A DNA stretch of 64,000 nucleotides from Megasphaera lornae (GCF_000214495.1 NZ_AFIJ01000029.1:1-64000), one strand, 5' to 3'. Positions 38,946 through 48,348 are shown, numbered from the stretch's first letter. Notes: a model not told the origin generated them from the sequence alone. Numbers and translations are program-made.

Positions 38946-40065
38946 TAACCAATCGCTGAATTTGATTCGTACCTTCGTAAATTTGCATAATTTTGGCATC
39001 ACGCATATATTTTTCGACAGGATATTCTTTTATATACCCGTAGCCGCCCATAACCTGTACGGCATTGGTCGTCACCCGCATGGCCACATCGGAGGCGTAA
39101 CATTTGGACATCGCCGCCTGTCGGCTGAAATCCAAGCCCTGATCTTTCATCCAGCACGCTTTCTGCACCATCATGCGGGCCGCTTCAATTTCAATCGCCA
39201 TATCGGCAATCATACTCTGCACCATTTCAAACGACGCAATCGGCTTGCCGAATTGTACCCGAACTTTCGCATATTCGCTGCAAGCGCAAAAAGCCGCTTC
39301 CGCAATACCGACAGATACGGCGCCGACTAAGGGACGGGCCGCATCGAGCGTATTCATGGCAATGCGAAATCCCTGCCCTTCACGTCCCAAACGATCTTCC
39401 GCCGGCACGAAGCAATCCTGAAAAATCAATTCCGTAGTATTGGAAGAACGGATGCCCATTTTATTTTCCGCTTTGCCCACGGTAAAGCCGGGTGTTCCTT
39501 TTCGTACAATGAATGCCGTTAAGCCGCGAATCCCCCCCGTTTTCCGGGTATTGGCAAAGACGACGAACATTTCCGCCAAAGCGCCGTTCGTAATAAAACA
39601 TTTCGTACCGTTCAACACATATCCCTTGCCGTCTTCCGTCTTCACGGCACGTGTCGAAACCGAGCCGGCGTCCGAGCCCGTGCCGGGTTCGGTCAACGCA
39701 AAAGCGGCCAAATTTCCTTCCGCCAATACATCAAAGTATTTTTTCTTTTGTGCTTCCGTCCCGGCAATAATAACCGGATACGAAGCCAAGGCGTTGGCGG
39801 CTACCGTAGTCGCCACGCCGGCACAGCCTTTGCCGATTTCTTCATATAACGCGGCAATCGTCAAAGCATCCAAGCCGGCACCGCCGTATTCTTCAGGAAT
39901 GACCACGCTGAACAAGCCCTGTGCCGCCAGTTTTTCCATCAACCCGTCATGGAATTTTTCCGTTTCGTCCATTTCCGCCGCATAGGGAGCAATTTCTTTG
40001 GCAACCAACTCGCGTACTACGCGAATGAGCTCTTGTTGTTCTTCAGTATACGAAAAATTCATCAT
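38923..40065 (-). CDS. Acyl-CoA dehydrogenase, short-chain (butyryl-CoA dehydrogenase-like)
   Basis: FAD enzyme interconverting acyl-CoA and enoyl-CoA. The 380 residues show the ACAD plan: helical N-domain, FALTEPGTGSDA flavin motif, FGKPI-F, the VQVMGGYGYIKEYPVEKYMRDAKIMQIYEGTNQIQ signature, and catalytic Glu364 in YEGTNQ. It resembles the butyryl-CoA dehydrogenases of anaerobes but no etfAB or crotonase gene is nearby, so chain-length specificity and electron acceptor are open. ATG 40065 or 40062 are both possible starts behind GGAAGG. Last gene of a three-gene operon with two hotdog thioesterases. Confidence 0.9.
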   Translation of the reverse strand: MMNFSYTEEQQELIRVVRELVAKEIAPYAAEMDETEKFHDGLMEKLAAQGLFSVVIPEEYGGAGLDALTIAALYEEIGKGCAGVATTVAANALASYPVIIAGTEAQKKKYFDVLAEGNLAAFALTEPGTGSDAGSVSTRAVKTEDGKGYVLNGTKCFITNGALAEMFVVFANTRKTGGIRGLTAFIVRKGTPGFTVGKAENKMGIRSSNTTELIFQDCFVPAEDRLGREGQGFRIAMNTLDAARPLVGAVSVGIAEAAFCACSEYAKVRVQFGKPIASFEMVQSMIADMAIEIEAARMMVQKACWMKDQGLDFSRQAAMSKCYASDVAMRVTTNAVQVMGGYGYIKEYPVEKYMRDAKIMQIYEGTNQIQRLVIANKSLY

Positions 40066-40097
40066 CCTAACCAACCTTCCCGAACGTCCATGCGCTA

Positions 40098-40523
40098 CTA
40101 GAATTTTTGTAATATATAAAAAGAGGAGCGTCCTTTTACTACGATTTCTTTATGTTCATTCAAAAATTCGCACTCCACAACTATCGTTTTGGCGCCTTCA
40201 TGAATAACCGTTCCTATCCCCACCAATACACTGCCCGCCGGTACGGGGCATATATAATTCATATTGATTTCCAACGTCGTTACCTGATCTCCCAACGTTC
40301 GTCCGGTGATTCCCATCAAACTGTCGCAAAAGGCGGCCAACACCCCGCCCGAAGCCTTACCGGCGGCATTGACAAAATGCGGTGCAATCGTAAATCGCAG
40401 TACAGCTTGCCCGCGTGTCAGCCGTACCACTTCAAACGGCAATTGTTGATAATACGGTGATTTATATTGCAATTCTTCCCGCAATCGCAAAAAAATCCGT
40501 TCTTGTTCACTAATCCTGCCCAT
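40098..40523 (-). CDS. PaaI-type hotdog-fold thioesterase
   Basis: Predicted acyl-CoA thioesterase (141 residues). The conserved core reads HFVNAAGKASGGVLAAFCDSLMGITGRT, matching the PaaI/YbgC-like NxxGxxHGGxxxxxxD pattern with Ser/Gly replacing the usual HGG, followed by TTLEINMNYICPV. Start at ATG 40523, supported by AGGAG upstream; the longer frame would overlap the preceding gene. Sits between another thioesterase (related fold) and the acyl-CoA dehydrogenase, so it probably handles a related acyl-CoA. Confidence 0.85.
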   Translation of the reverse strand: MGRISEQERIFLRLREELQYKSPYYQQLPFEVVRLTRGQAVLRFTIAPHFVNAAGKASGGVLAAFCDSLMGITGRTLGDQVTTLEINMNYICPVPAGSVLVGIGTVIHEGAKTIVVECEFLNEHKEIVVKGRSSFYILQKF

Positions 40524-40536
40524 TACCCCTCTCCTG

Positions 40537-40949
40537 TTACACCTCGTTTTTGTCCGTGACAAAAAAAGTTCCCCGTCCATGCGCTAAATACCGATCCCGA
40601 TCATCATAAAAATCACAAAGACCCACCATCGTCGTACGCCCCTGATGAATCAAGGTGGCCACTGCCCGAATGCAAGTATCGGCCCAAGCCGGCGCCAAGT
40701 AATTCATCGCCAAATCCAAGGTGACCACCGGCTTACCCGCGGCTTCACAGGCTAAGGACATAGCCGAATCCGCCATGGCATATAAAATGCCCCCGTACAT
40801 GGTTTGATTGGGATTATTCCAAGTCGTCCCCCGATTATGAAACACCAGTGTTACACTGTCTCCGGTCGCTTGCACGGCTTGAAAGTGTAAAAAAGAAGCA
40901 AATGGATTTTTTTAATTTTTCCATTTATTATATCAAGATTCACTTTCAT
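40537..40949 (-). pseudogene. PaaI-type thioesterase with a one-base frameshift near the N-terminus
   Basis: A second hotdog thioesterase; the intact part begins in the middle of the N-terminal helix and includes NPNQTMYGGILYAMADSAMSLAC and VVTLDLAMNYLAPA. No ATG exists in that frame before a stop. In another frame an ATG at 40949, six bases behind a perfect GGAGG, encodes MKVNLDIINGKIKK; adding one A to the A7 tract (plus-strand T7 at 40907-40913) joins it to NPFASFLHFQAV, the normal start of this family, giving 137 residues. Alternatively translation could initiate at GTG 40875, but it lacks a ribosome site. First gene of the operon behind a strong promoter. Confidence 0.75.
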
Positions 40950-40984
40950 AACGTGCCTCCCGTTTCCTATATAGACACTTATTT

Positions 40985-41013
40985 ATTTTACTATAGGCAA
41001 AATAAAACGTCAA
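40985..41013 (-). promoter_or_regulatory. Promoter of the thioesterase/acyl-CoA dehydrogenase operon
   Basis: Minus-strand TTGACG (41008-41013), 17-base spacer, TAAAAT (40985-40990). Confidence 0.85.
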
Positions 41014-41037
41014 CCATTCACTATCCCTGTTACGCAT

Positions 41038-41271
41038 AAAAAAAGCCGCTATAAAACGGCTTTTTTCGACATGCCTGACCTGGTTTTTACCCCCACACCC
41101 GCCTGCCGGAATTTTCGCTCTTAGATATTCGAATCCCCCACTACTCATCCTCTCGCTTTTGCGGCAGGACTTACTTCTAGGCCGCACTATGATCAGAACG
41201 GTTTTCCGTCCCTTACGTGGATCGCTTCGCCTGCGACTGGCATCGACTTACAACCACAGACACATGTCATG
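41038..41271 (-). ncRNA. Unassigned structured RNA gene of about 235 nt
   Basis: No convincing reading frame, but a complete RNA transcription unit: consensus promoter (41278-41307), then about 235 bases ending in a hairpin with a seven-T run (41038-41066). The predicted ends pair (GACATG at 41263-41268 with CATGTC at 41068-41073; TGGTT at 41252-41256 with AACCA at 41081-41085). Inside are hairpins TCGC/GCGA (41222-41236), ACGG/CCGT (41198-41209) and a seven-pair stem CCTGCCG/CGGCAGG (41162-41168 with 41102-41108). Size, closure and promoter strength suggest a housekeeping RNA such as 6S, but I could not match it to 6S, tmRNA, RNase P, SRP RNA or a riboswitch. Confidence 0.7.
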
Positions 41272-41277
41272 TTGCTA

Positions 41278-41307
41278 ATTATACGTAGAACGGCGCCCGC
41301 TTGTCAA
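41278..41307 (-). promoter_or_regulatory. Consensus promoter of the structured RNA
   Basis: Minus-strand perfect TTGACA (41302-41307), 18-base spacer, perfect TATAAT (41278-41283), the best promoter in the window. Confidence 0.9.
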
Positions 41308-41325
41308 TACCTTCCCGTTCCCTGT

Positions 41326-42444
41326 TCAACGCAAAAAACGACTGAATACATAATTTCCGTAGGCCAATCCCAACGGGGTCAACGCACAGCCTTTTTCAGT
41401 CCGCTGCAGCAATCCCTGCTCGTATAATCGCCTCTCCGTCCGCCCGAATTGACTGCCGAACGACACCTGAAAACGCTGAAAAAAATCATCATAATCAATG
41501 CCGTCCCGCATCCGCAAGGCCAAAAAACAATAATCTTCCATGGCCCGCGCCGCCGCTATGCGGGTCTCCTCTTGTATGCGCCCGGAGGTCGTACAGGAAC
41601 GGATATACTGCGGCAAACTGCGTACATTGCACCGGCGGGTTTGTCCGTCAAACGAATGGGCCGCCGCACCGAACCCGATATACGGCTCATACCGCCAATA
41701 CTTGCAATTATGACGTGCACGATACCCCGGCTTGGCATAGGCGGAAATTTCATAATGTTCAAATCCCATTTGCCGCATCGTCCCATACAGATACTGCTGC
41801 ATCGCCTCCACCTCCGCCGCATTGGCGACACGTTCTTTGCCGGCCTGTACACTGTGCCACAGCGGCGTATGTTCTTCCACCGTCAGCCGGTATATGGACA
41901 CATGCGTCACGGGTAGGCGGGAAAGAGTCTGAATATCTTCCTTAAACGCTTGTAACGTTTGCCCCGGCAACCCGTACATCAAATCCAGAGAAATATTCGT
42001 AATCCCCGCCGCCGCCACCGCTTGCAGCGCTTCATACGCCTGCGCCGCCGTATGTAACCGCCCTAAAGACTGCAACAGCGCGTCATGAAAAGTTTGTACG
42101 CCCAACGATACGCGGTTGATGCCCAAGGCCGCCCACTTTTCACACTGCTCCCGCCGCAAACTTTCCGGATTGGCTTCCGCCGTAATTTCGGTCGCCGGCG
42201 CCAAAGAAAACACCTGTTGTACCGTGTGCAGCAACTTTTCCAGCAACGCCGTCGGCAAGACGGACGGCGTGCCGCCGCCGAAATATACCGTATCCGCCCG
42301 GGTATCGCCCGTATACGCCGATAGTTCCCGACAAACCGCCTCGACATACGCTTCATAATACGAAGAAACGCCGCTATAGGAAGGAAAATCGCAATAGCGG
42401 CATTTGCCGGTACAAAACGGAATATGGATATAAATGCCGATCAC
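41326..42444 (-). CDS. hemW: HemW-like radical SAM protein (coproporphyrinogen oxidase-like)
   Basis: Radical SAM family protein formerly annotated as oxygen-independent coproporphyrinogen III oxidase; members of the HemW branch are heme chaperones. The 372 residues start [19 protein letters not shown] with cluster cysteines 11, 15 and 18, and carry YFGGGTPS and the HNCKYW region of HemW. GTG 42444 is the start: it overlaps the lepA stop (GTGA) and has GGAGG upstream; the track's longer frame would extend deep into lepA. The lepA-hemW order is common in Firmicutes. Confidence 0.93.
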   Translation of the reverse strand: MIGIYIHIPFCTGKCRYCDFPSYSGVSSYYEAYVEAVCRELSAYTGDTRADTVYFGGGTPSVLPTALLEKLLHTVQQVFSLAPATEITAEANPESLRREQCEKWAALGINRVSLGVQTFHDALLQSLGRLHTAAQAYEALQAVAAAGITNISLDLMYGLPGQTLQAFKEDIQTLSRLPVTHVSIYRLTVEEHTPLWHSVQAGKERVANAAEVEAMQQYLYGTMRQMGFEHYEISAYAKPGYRARHNCKYWRYEPYIGFGAAAHSFDGQTRRCNVRSLPQYIRSCTTSGRIQEETRIAAARAMEDYCFLALRMRDGIDYDDFFQRFQVSFGSQFGRTERRLYEQGLLQRTEKGCALTPLGLAYGNYVFSRFLR

Positions 42445-44243
42445 GATTCCTCCACCTTGAGCACCGCCATAAAGGCCTCTTGCGGAATTTCCACCGTACC
42501 GAATTGTTTCATCCGTTTTTTTCCTGCTTTTTGTTTTTCCAACAATTTTCGTTTTCGCGAAATATCCCCGCCGTAACATTTCGCCAAAACATCTTTGCGC
42601 AATGCCGCTACATTTTCCCGGGCAATAATTTTATTGCCCACAGCGGCCTGAATGGGGATTTGAAATAATTGCCGCGGAATTAAGCCGCGTAATTTTTCTA
42701 CCAACGCCCGACCGCGCCGCGCCGCAAACTCACGATGCACAATCACGCTCAGGGCATCGACGGTTTCGCCGTTAATCAAAATATCCATTTTTACCATCGG
42801 TGACACTTGATACCCGTTTAACGCGTAATCTACCGATGCGTATCCCCGCGTAGCCGATTTCAACGTGTCAAAATAATCATATAAAATTTCACACAACGGT
42901 AAATTATATACCAAAGAAACCCGCGTTTCATCCAAATAATCCATCGTCACATACTGCCCGCGTCGATTTTGAGAAATTTCCATTACCGTGCCCACCATAT
43001 CTTTCGGCACAATAATCGAGGTTTTTACCAGCGGTTCTTCAATGCGTTCAATCTTGCTCATGTCGGGCATGAGGGACGGATTATCGACGGTCACCATAGT
43101 GCCGTCCGTGCAGTATACATGATAGTTGACGGACGGCGCCGTAGTGATTAAAGACAGTCCGTATTCCCGTTCCAACCGTTCGCGAATCACGTCCATATGT
43201 AACAATCCCAAAAAGCCGCACCGAAATCCGAAACCCAACGCAGTTGACGTTTCCGGTTCAAACAGCAGCGCCGCATCATTGAGATGCAATTTTTCCAACG
43301 CATCCCGTAAGGCATCATATTCATTAGTTTCCAAGGGATACAATCCGCAATATACCATCGGTACCGCTTTGCGATACCCCGGCAGCGGCGTTTGCGCCGA
43401 GTGCGTCGCCGTCGTCACCGTATCTCCCACCCGGCAGTCCCGCACATTTTTCATGCCCGCCGCCAAATATCCTACACTGCCGCATTCCAAGGCGGCTACC
43501 TTATGCATTTGCGGTAAAAAGACCCCGGTTTCAATCACTTCAAATTCTTTTCCCGTGGCCATCATGCGTATTTTTTGTCCCGCCCGGAGGGTCCCTTCCA
43601 TAATCCGAATGTTGGCAATCGCGCCTTTATAGGCATCAAAATGCGAATCGAAAATCAAGGCGCGCAACGGTTTCTGCGGCGCCTCTTCCGGCGCCGGTAT
43701 ATAGCGGACAATCGCTTCCAGCACATCATCAATTCCCTGACCCGTTTTGGCGCTGACTAAAATAGCATTTTCCGCATCCAAACCGATTACGTCTTCAATC
43801 TCCCGTCGCACCCGCTCCGGATCCGCACTCGGCAAATCAATTTTATTGATGATGGGAATAATTTCCAAGTCATGTTCCAGGGCCAAATACACATTGGCCA
43901 AGGTCTGCGCTTCCACGCCCTGCGTCGCATCGACAATCAGTAAGGCGCCTTCACAGGCCGCCAAACTGCGGGATACTTCATAATTAAAATCGACATGCCC
44001 GGGCGTATCGATCAAATTCAGCGTATACTGATGCCCGTCTTTTGCATCATATACCAAGCGGGCCGATTGCGCTTTAATCGTAATCCCCCGTTCTCGCTCC
44101 AAATCCATCGTATCCAATACTTGCTCTTCCATTTCCCGTTGCGAGACAGTTCCCGTTCGTTCCAACAAGCGGTCGGCTAATGTCGATTTGCCGTGATCGA
44201 TATGGGCAATAATGGAAAAATTACGAATATATTTCGTCGCCAC
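42441..44243 (-). CDS. lepA: Elongation factor 4 (LepA)
   Basis: Ribosomal GTPase that back-translocates or helps 30S assembly. The 600 residues have G1 [17 protein letters not shown]3 DTPGHVDF, G4 NKIDLP, EF-G-like domains and the LepA-specific C-terminal domain ([46 protein letters not shown]). Normal length. Located between mnmA and hemW. Confidence 0.98.
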   Translation of the reverse strand: MATKYIRNFSIIAHIDHGKSTLADRLLERTGTVSQREMEEQVLDTMDLERERGITIKAQSARLVYDAKDGHQYTLNLIDTPGHVDFNYEVSRSLAACEGALLIVDATQGVEAQTLANVYLALEHDLEIIPIINKIDLPSADPERVRREIEDVIGLDAENAILVSAKTGQGIDDVLEAIVRYIPAPEEAPQKPLRALIFDSHFDAYKGAIANIRIMEGTLRAGQKIRMMATGKEFEVIETGVFLPQMHKVAALECGSVGYLAAGMKNVRDCRVGDTVTTATHSAQTPLPGYRKAVPMVYCGLYPLETNEYDALRDALEKLHLNDAALLFEPETSTALGFGFRCGFLGLLHMDVIRERLEREYGLSLITTAPSVNYHVYCTDGTMVTVDNPSLMPDMSKIERIEEPLVKTSIIVPKDMVGTVMEISQNRRGQYVTMDYLDETRVSLVYNLPLCEILYDYFDTLKSATRGYASVDYALNGYQVSPMVKMDILINGETVDALSVIVHREFAARRGRALVEKLRGLIPRQLFQIPIQAAVGNKIIARENVAALRKDVLAKCYGGDISRKRKLLEKQKAGKKRMKQFGTVEIPQEAFMAVLKVEES

Positions 44244-44259
44244 TGTCCTTCTCCTTTAC

Positions 44260-45348
44260 TTAAACAATAATACCGCCGCCCAATACGCGCTCGCCCGTAG
44301 CCGCATCATATAACACCAGTGCCTGCCCGGCGGTAACCGCGCGTTGCGGGGTTACAAATTCCACCCGCATCCGGGCGCCGTCCGACACATGTACCCGACA
44401 CGGTGCTTCTTTGGCGGCATAGCGAATTTTCCCCAAGGCGGAAAAATCCGTTTCAGGCGTTTCTTCCACCCATGTAACCTCCTGTACTTCAACCGCGGTT
44501 CGGAATAAATCCGCCGCGCCGCCGACAATGACCCGATTGTGCGGTACGTCCAGGGCCGTAACATAGTAAGGGCCGCCCGGTCCTCCTAAATGCAGGCCGC
44601 GCCGTTGTCCGACCGTATAGCAGGGAATGCCGGCATGCGTCCCGAGAACCCGCCCCTCTTTATCCACAAAATTTCCGGGAATAAAATGTTGCGGTGCCCG
44701 GCTGCGCAAAAATTTTTTATAATCATTGTCGGGAATAAAACAAATATCCTGACTTTCGGGCTTGTTAAATACCGGCAAATGCCATTCTTTCGCCAAGCGT
44801 CTGGTTTCCGTCTTCGTCAACTCGGCCATGGGAAACAGAATATGCGGCAACAGGTCCTGCTGTAACTGATACAATACATACGATTGATCTTTCCGCCGGT
44901 CCGCCCCGCGCAACAAGGAATACACCTTTCGTCGGGCATCATACACGATCCGTGCATAGTGGCCGGTAGCTAAAAAATCGGCGCCGAATTGTTGCGCCCG
45001 TTGCCATAACAATCCGAATTTTATCCATTTATTACAGGCAATACACGGATTCGGCGTTTTGCCGTCCTTATACGCCTGTATAAAATAGGTAATAACGTCT
45101 TGCGAAAATACGTCCCGAAAATCCAGCGTATAATGCGGAATTCCCAATACATCCGCCACCGCCTTGGCATCCTCCACGGCGGACAGGGAACAGCACGCAT
45201 GAATATTTTCCGTGACTTCACACGTCGGCGGCGCCTCCCAAAGCCGCAACGTAATACCGATAACATCCAATCCCCGGCGTTGCAATAATCCGGCGGTAAC
45301 GGAACTGTCCACGCCGCCGCTCATGGCTACGGCCACACATTGTTTCAT
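44260..45348 (-). CDS. mnmA: tRNA-specific 2-thiouridylase MnmA
   Basis: Makes 2-thiouridine at tRNA wobble position 34 using sulfur from a cysteine desulfurase. The 362 residues begin with the PP-loop AMSGGVDSSVTA, carry Cys105 in PCIACNKWIKF and the second active cysteine in GIPCYTVGQRRGL. It overlaps the upstream cysteine desulfurase gene by four bases, so sulfur donor and user are coupled. Confidence 0.97.
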   Translation of the reverse strand: MKQCVAVAMSGGVDSSVTAGLLQRRGLDVIGITLRLWEAPPTCEVTENIHACCSLSAVEDAKAVADVLGIPHYTLDFRDVFSQDVITYFIQAYKDGKTPNPCIACNKWIKFGLLWQRAQQFGADFLATGHYARIVYDARRKVYSLLRGADRRKDQSYVLYQLQQDLLPHILFPMAELTKTETRRLAKEWHLPVFNKPESQDICFIPDNDYKKFLRSRAPQHFIPGNFVDKEGRVLGTHAGIPCYTVGQRRGLHLGGPGGPYYVTALDVPHNRVIVGGAADLFRTAVEVQEVTWVEETPETDFSALGKIRYAAKEAPCRVHVSDGARMRVEFVTPQRAVTAGQALVLYDAATGERVLGGGIIV

Positions 45349-46508
45349 AGTCTTTCTCCTTTATATATGCCGGTCGCCACCTTCTGTAACGCCGCAACAA
45401 AACGCCGAATATCATCGGCCGTAGTTTCTTTTCCCAAGGAAATCCGCAAACTTCCCCGCAACCATTTATCCGGCACGCCCATCGCCTGTAATACATGCGA
45501 TGGGCGGACCGCCCCCGCCTCACAGGCGGAACCGGCCGACACGGCAATGCCCAAGCGGTCAAGCGCAATAAGCAGGACCGCACTGTCGGCTCCCGCCAAA
45601 CTGATATTTATAATATGCGGCGCCGTATGATGGCGACTGCCGTTATATCGTATATCCCGCAAGTCCGGGGATGATAGCAGCGACTCATATAGCAGCGTGC
45701 GTAAAGCCGTTACCCGGCAAATCCGTGCGGGCCGTTCCTGTTCCAACAATTCCGCGGCCTTACCGAAGCCGACAATGGCCGCCACATTTTCCGTACCGGC
45801 CCGCAGGCGATGTTCCTGCGGACCGCCGTAAGTGTCCGGAGCCACCTGTATGCCCGGACCTATATATAGTGCGCCGACCCCCTTCGGTCCATAAATTTTA
45901 TGACTGCATATGGTCAATAAATCAATTCCCGTATCTGCCGGGTGCCAAGCCCTATATCCATACGACTGTACGGCATCCACGTGAAAGGCGATGTGACGTT
46001 CCCGGGTCAGGGCGGCAATGGCCTCCACCGGCTGACATGCGCCGGTTTCATTATTGACAGCCATCACCGAAACCAGTACCGTATCCTGCCGCAAAGCCGC
46101 CGCCACGGCGTCGGCGGCAACTCTCCCGTCCGCCTGTACCGGCACCTGCGTTACCTCATATCCCTGCGTTGCCAAAAAATCAAACGTACGCAATACGGCA
46201 TGATGTTCCACGGCGGTCGTAACGAGATGCCCGCCGTGCGGAAAATTGGCCCGCAAATATCCCAGAATTGCTAAATTATCCGCTTCCGTACCGCCGCCGG
46301 TAAAGACCATCCGCGTACTCGGCACCGCCAACGATGTCGCTATTTTTTCCCGACTGCGCTGCACGGCCGCCCGCGCTTGTTGGCCCCAATAATGCAGGCT
46401 CGACGGATTTCCGTACCGGGTCGTAAGATAAGGCATCATCGCCGCCAGCACGCGGCTGTCTAACGGCGTTGCCGCCGCATAATCCAAATACACCCGTTCC
46501 ATCGACAT
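45345..46508 (-). CDS. Cysteine desulfurase (NifS/IscS-like), probable sulfur donor for MnmA
   Basis: PLP enzyme releasing sulfur from cysteine. The 385-387 residues show the YLDYAAATP start, ETGACQP, the PLP lysine in SHKIYGPKGVGALY and the persulfide cysteine in GSACEAG. Overlap with mnmA (ATGA) suggests the dedicated tRNA-thiolation desulfurase found next to mnmA in many Firmicutes rather than the Fe-S assembly enzyme. Starts ATG 46508 or 46502 are both possible; the latter has better spacing to AAGGA. Confidence 0.93.
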   Translation of the reverse strand: MSMERVYLDYAAATPLDSRVLAAMMPYLTTRYGNPSSLHYWGQQARAAVQRSREKIATSLAVPSTRMVFTGGGTEADNLAILGYLRANFPHGGHLVTTAVEHHAVLRTFDFLATQGYEVTQVPVQADGRVAADAVAAALRQDTVLVSVMAVNNETGACQPVEAIAALTRERHIAFHVDAVQSYGYRAWHPADTGIDLLTICSHKIYGPKGVGALYIGPGIQVAPDTYGGPQEHRLRAGTENVAAIVGFGKAAELLEQERPARICRVTALRTLLYESLLSSPDLRDIRYNGSRHHTAPHIINISLAGADSAVLLIALDRLGIAVSAGSACEAGAVRPSHVLQAMGVPDKWLRGSLRISLGKETTADDIRRFVAALQKVATGIYKGERL

Positions 46509-46534
46509 TCTTCCTTTCTCAAGCTTTATCTATT

Positions 46535-46543
46535 ATTATACCA
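46535..46543 (-). promoter_or_regulatory. Extended -10 promoter of the desulfurase-mnmA-lepA-hemW operon
   Basis: Minus-strand TGG-TATAAT, about 27 bases upstream of the gene; -35 poor. Confidence 0.6.
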
Positions 46544-46593
46544 TAAACCGGTACCTGCTGACCGGTCCGGTGCTTCCGTGCCCTTCCTACCGT

Positions 46594-46633
46594 AAAAAAA
46601 GGCGAGTTGCCTTACAATGCGGCAACTCGCCTT
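46594..46633 (-). terminator. Terminator of the outer membrane protein gene
   Basis: Minus-strand 13-pair stem AAGGCGAGTTGCC/GGCAACTCGCCTT followed by a T-run. Confidence 0.9.
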
Positions 46634-46646
46634 GCAATGTTCGTAT

Positions 46647-47231
46647 TTAGAATTTATACCCCATACCGACTTGTACACCGTGTACACTGTCATCATATCC
46701 GGCGGTCCGAATACGACTGCGTCGATATTGAAGATGCGCATCAATTCCCGGCAATACTTCATACCCTACACCTACAGTATACGAATTAATTTTATTGCCC
46801 ACTCCGATACGGGCATATCCCTGCAAATGAAACGGCAACTGCATTTGTCCCTTCACGCCCCATTGATAGCCGTACGAATTTTTGCTGACCCCCGCTTTCT
46901 CCGCCTGTACATACGTACCGCCGGCAAACGCGGTCAACTGCTCATTGATATAATAATCGCCGGTCAATACATGTTCACTCACGCGATTACCCGTATTGCC
47001 GCGTACATAATTATTTTGATACTGTATGCCCCATTTCGGCGAAAGCACATACGTAACATCGCCGCCGGCAAAATGATGATTGGCGGCATGATTGCCTTCC
47101 TTTTGTTGCAATCCATAGTTGATATTCACCTTCAGATCGCCGGGTTGCGGCTGTTGTAACGGCGCCGCCATCGCCGGCGCGCCGAGCACCAGGCAGGCCA
47201 TGATCGTACTCATAATACACTTTTTTTTCAT
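46647..47231 (-). CDS. Small outer membrane beta-barrel protein (predicted)
   Basis: A 194-residue protein with a clear signal peptide (KKK then a hydrophobic core and LGAPAMA-A cleavage site near residue 23) and a mature region of alternating polar/aromatic strands (GDVTYVLS, WGIQYQNNYV, EHVLTGDYYIN, LTAFAGGTYV, YGYQWGVKGQMQL, YARIGVGNKI, YTVGVGYEV, VHGVQVGMGYKF). It ends in F, as expected for Bam-inserted barrels; about eight strands fit an OmpA/OmpX-size barrel. Function unknown. Monocistronic, next to LPS heptose genes. Confidence 0.8.
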   Translation of the reverse strand: MKKKCIMSTIMACLVLGAPAMAAPLQQPQPGDLKVNINYGLQQKEGNHAANHHFAGGDVTYVLSPKWGIQYQNNYVRGNTGNRVSEHVLTGDYYINEQLTAFAGGTYVQAEKAGVSKNSYGYQWGVKGQMQLPFHLQGYARIGVGNKINSYTVGVGYEVLPGIDAHLQYRRSRIRTAGYDDSVHGVQVGMGYKF

Positions 47232-47272
47232 ACCTTGCACCTCCCATATAACGTATCCGTCTATTTATTCAT

Positions 47273-47278
47273 ATTATA
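47273..47278 (-). promoter_or_regulatory. Putative -10 of the outer membrane protein gene
   Basis: Perfect minus-strand TATAAT about 42 bases before the gene; no good -35 at 17 bases. Confidence 0.4.
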
Positions 47279-47316
47279 CCGAATATAGCTGCAAAATAAA
47301 AGTTTCCCGACAATCT

Positions 47317-48348
47317 TTAAAAACGAAATTTCCGCCGACTTTGTTCATACGCTTCCCACACCCGATCCACTGTAATCTGCCGCATACAATCGGGATCTTT
47401 AATCTTCGGATGGCGGGCATCCGCCCTGGCCGTAGGCGAGATGAGCACTTGAATATGTTGCTTGTCTCCGCCGTGATACGGAGCGCTTCGTGCAGCACCG
47501 GTTGTCCCGAATAACGCGATTAACGGCCGTTGCAACGCATTGGCCGCATGCAACGGTCCCGTATCGGCGCTGATAAACAGCGACGCGCCGCGAATGATCG
47601 CCATCATTTCCAAAATCGTCGTCTTGCCGATATAATCCCGCAAATAAGGAGAAGGAACCTCCCGGCGCAAATACTCGCCTTTCGGTCCGTCCGCTTTACT
47701 GCCCAATAACACGACGGGCATCCCTTGTGCCGTAATCCGCCGCAACAACTCCCGCCACTGCGGTAAGGGCCATTCTTTTAAGGCCCATCGGGCGCCGGGC
47801 ACCGCCACGACATACGTTTCTCCTATGCCGTCTTGTTGCATGACCGCCGCCGTCGCCTGCGTCGCCGCCCCGAGATCGGGCAGGGGAAACGCTACCGTAT
47901 CCGTCGTGCCGCCCAAGGCACGTACCGTATCCAAGTACCGTTCTACAAGATTGCCGTGACAATGAGGGCCGATCAACATTTTACTGACCAGCCGGCTGCC
48001 TTCCGCCAACTCGCCATACCCGACACGGCGAGTTGCCCCGCTGCACAACGCGACGACCGCACTTTTCGCCCACCCCTGCAAGTCCAGAGAAAGGTCAAAA
48101 TGATACGAATGCAACCGCTTCCGCAAAGTATACCAATACGGCGGATACAACAATCGCCGTTCCTCCACACATACCATGTCGTCAATATACGGTTTTCCCG
48201 GCAACACCGGCTTGAATTGCGGATGAACGGCCCATACGATCCGCGCCTGCGGCCAATTTTTTCGCAATGCGTATAAGGTCGGTAACGTATGAATAATATC
48301 ACCCAGGGAACTCATGCGAATGACCAATATATTTTTATAATCTTCCAC
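47317..48348 (-). CDS. ADP-heptose:LPS heptosyltransferase family protein (GT9)
   Basis: Would transfer heptose from ADP-heptose to the LPS inner core at the cytoplasmic membrane. The 343-residue GT9 protein has the N-terminal VIRMSSLGDIIHTLPTLYALRK motif and the C-terminal nucleotide-binding block FISADTGPLHAANALQRPLIALFGTTG. Follows gmhB with a 14-base overlap, so heptose synthesis and use are translationally linked. Whether it adds the first or second heptose is not decidable here. Confidence 0.92.
   Translation of the reverse strand: MEDYKNILVIRMSSLGDIIHTLPTLYALRKNWPQARIVWAVHPQFKPVLPGKPYIDDMVCVEERRLLYPPYWYTLRKRLHSYHFDLSLDLQGWAKSAVVALCSGATRRVGYGELAEGSRLVSKMLIGPHCHGNLVERYLDTVRALGGTTDTVAFPLPDLGAATQATAAVMQQDGIGETYVVAVPGARWALKEWPLPQWRELLRRITAQGMPVVLLGSKADGPKGEYLRREVPSPYLRDYIGKTTILEMMAIIRGASLFISADTGPLHAANALQRPLIALFGTTGAARSAPYHGGDKQHIQVLISPTARADARHPKIKDPDCMRQITVDRVWEAYEQSRRKFRF

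Noticed and set aside
41074-41083. CCAGGTCAGG in the unassigned RNA, as in bacterial SRP RNA
   Set aside because: The diagnostic GGAAGGAAGCAGC that follows in SRP RNA is absent and the element lies near the 3' end, so the resemblance is probably chance.
41125-41139. ATTCGAAT in the unassigned RNA, resembling a tRNA T-loop, hence possible tmRNA
   Set aside because: No matching five-pair T-stem, no CCA end, no tag-peptide frame and too short for tmRNA.
40933-41187. Minus-strand reading frame of 84 codons overlapping the structured RNA gene
   Set aside because: It covers the RNA terminator and the downstream operon promoter, has no ribosome-binding site and shows no domain; structure explains the region better.
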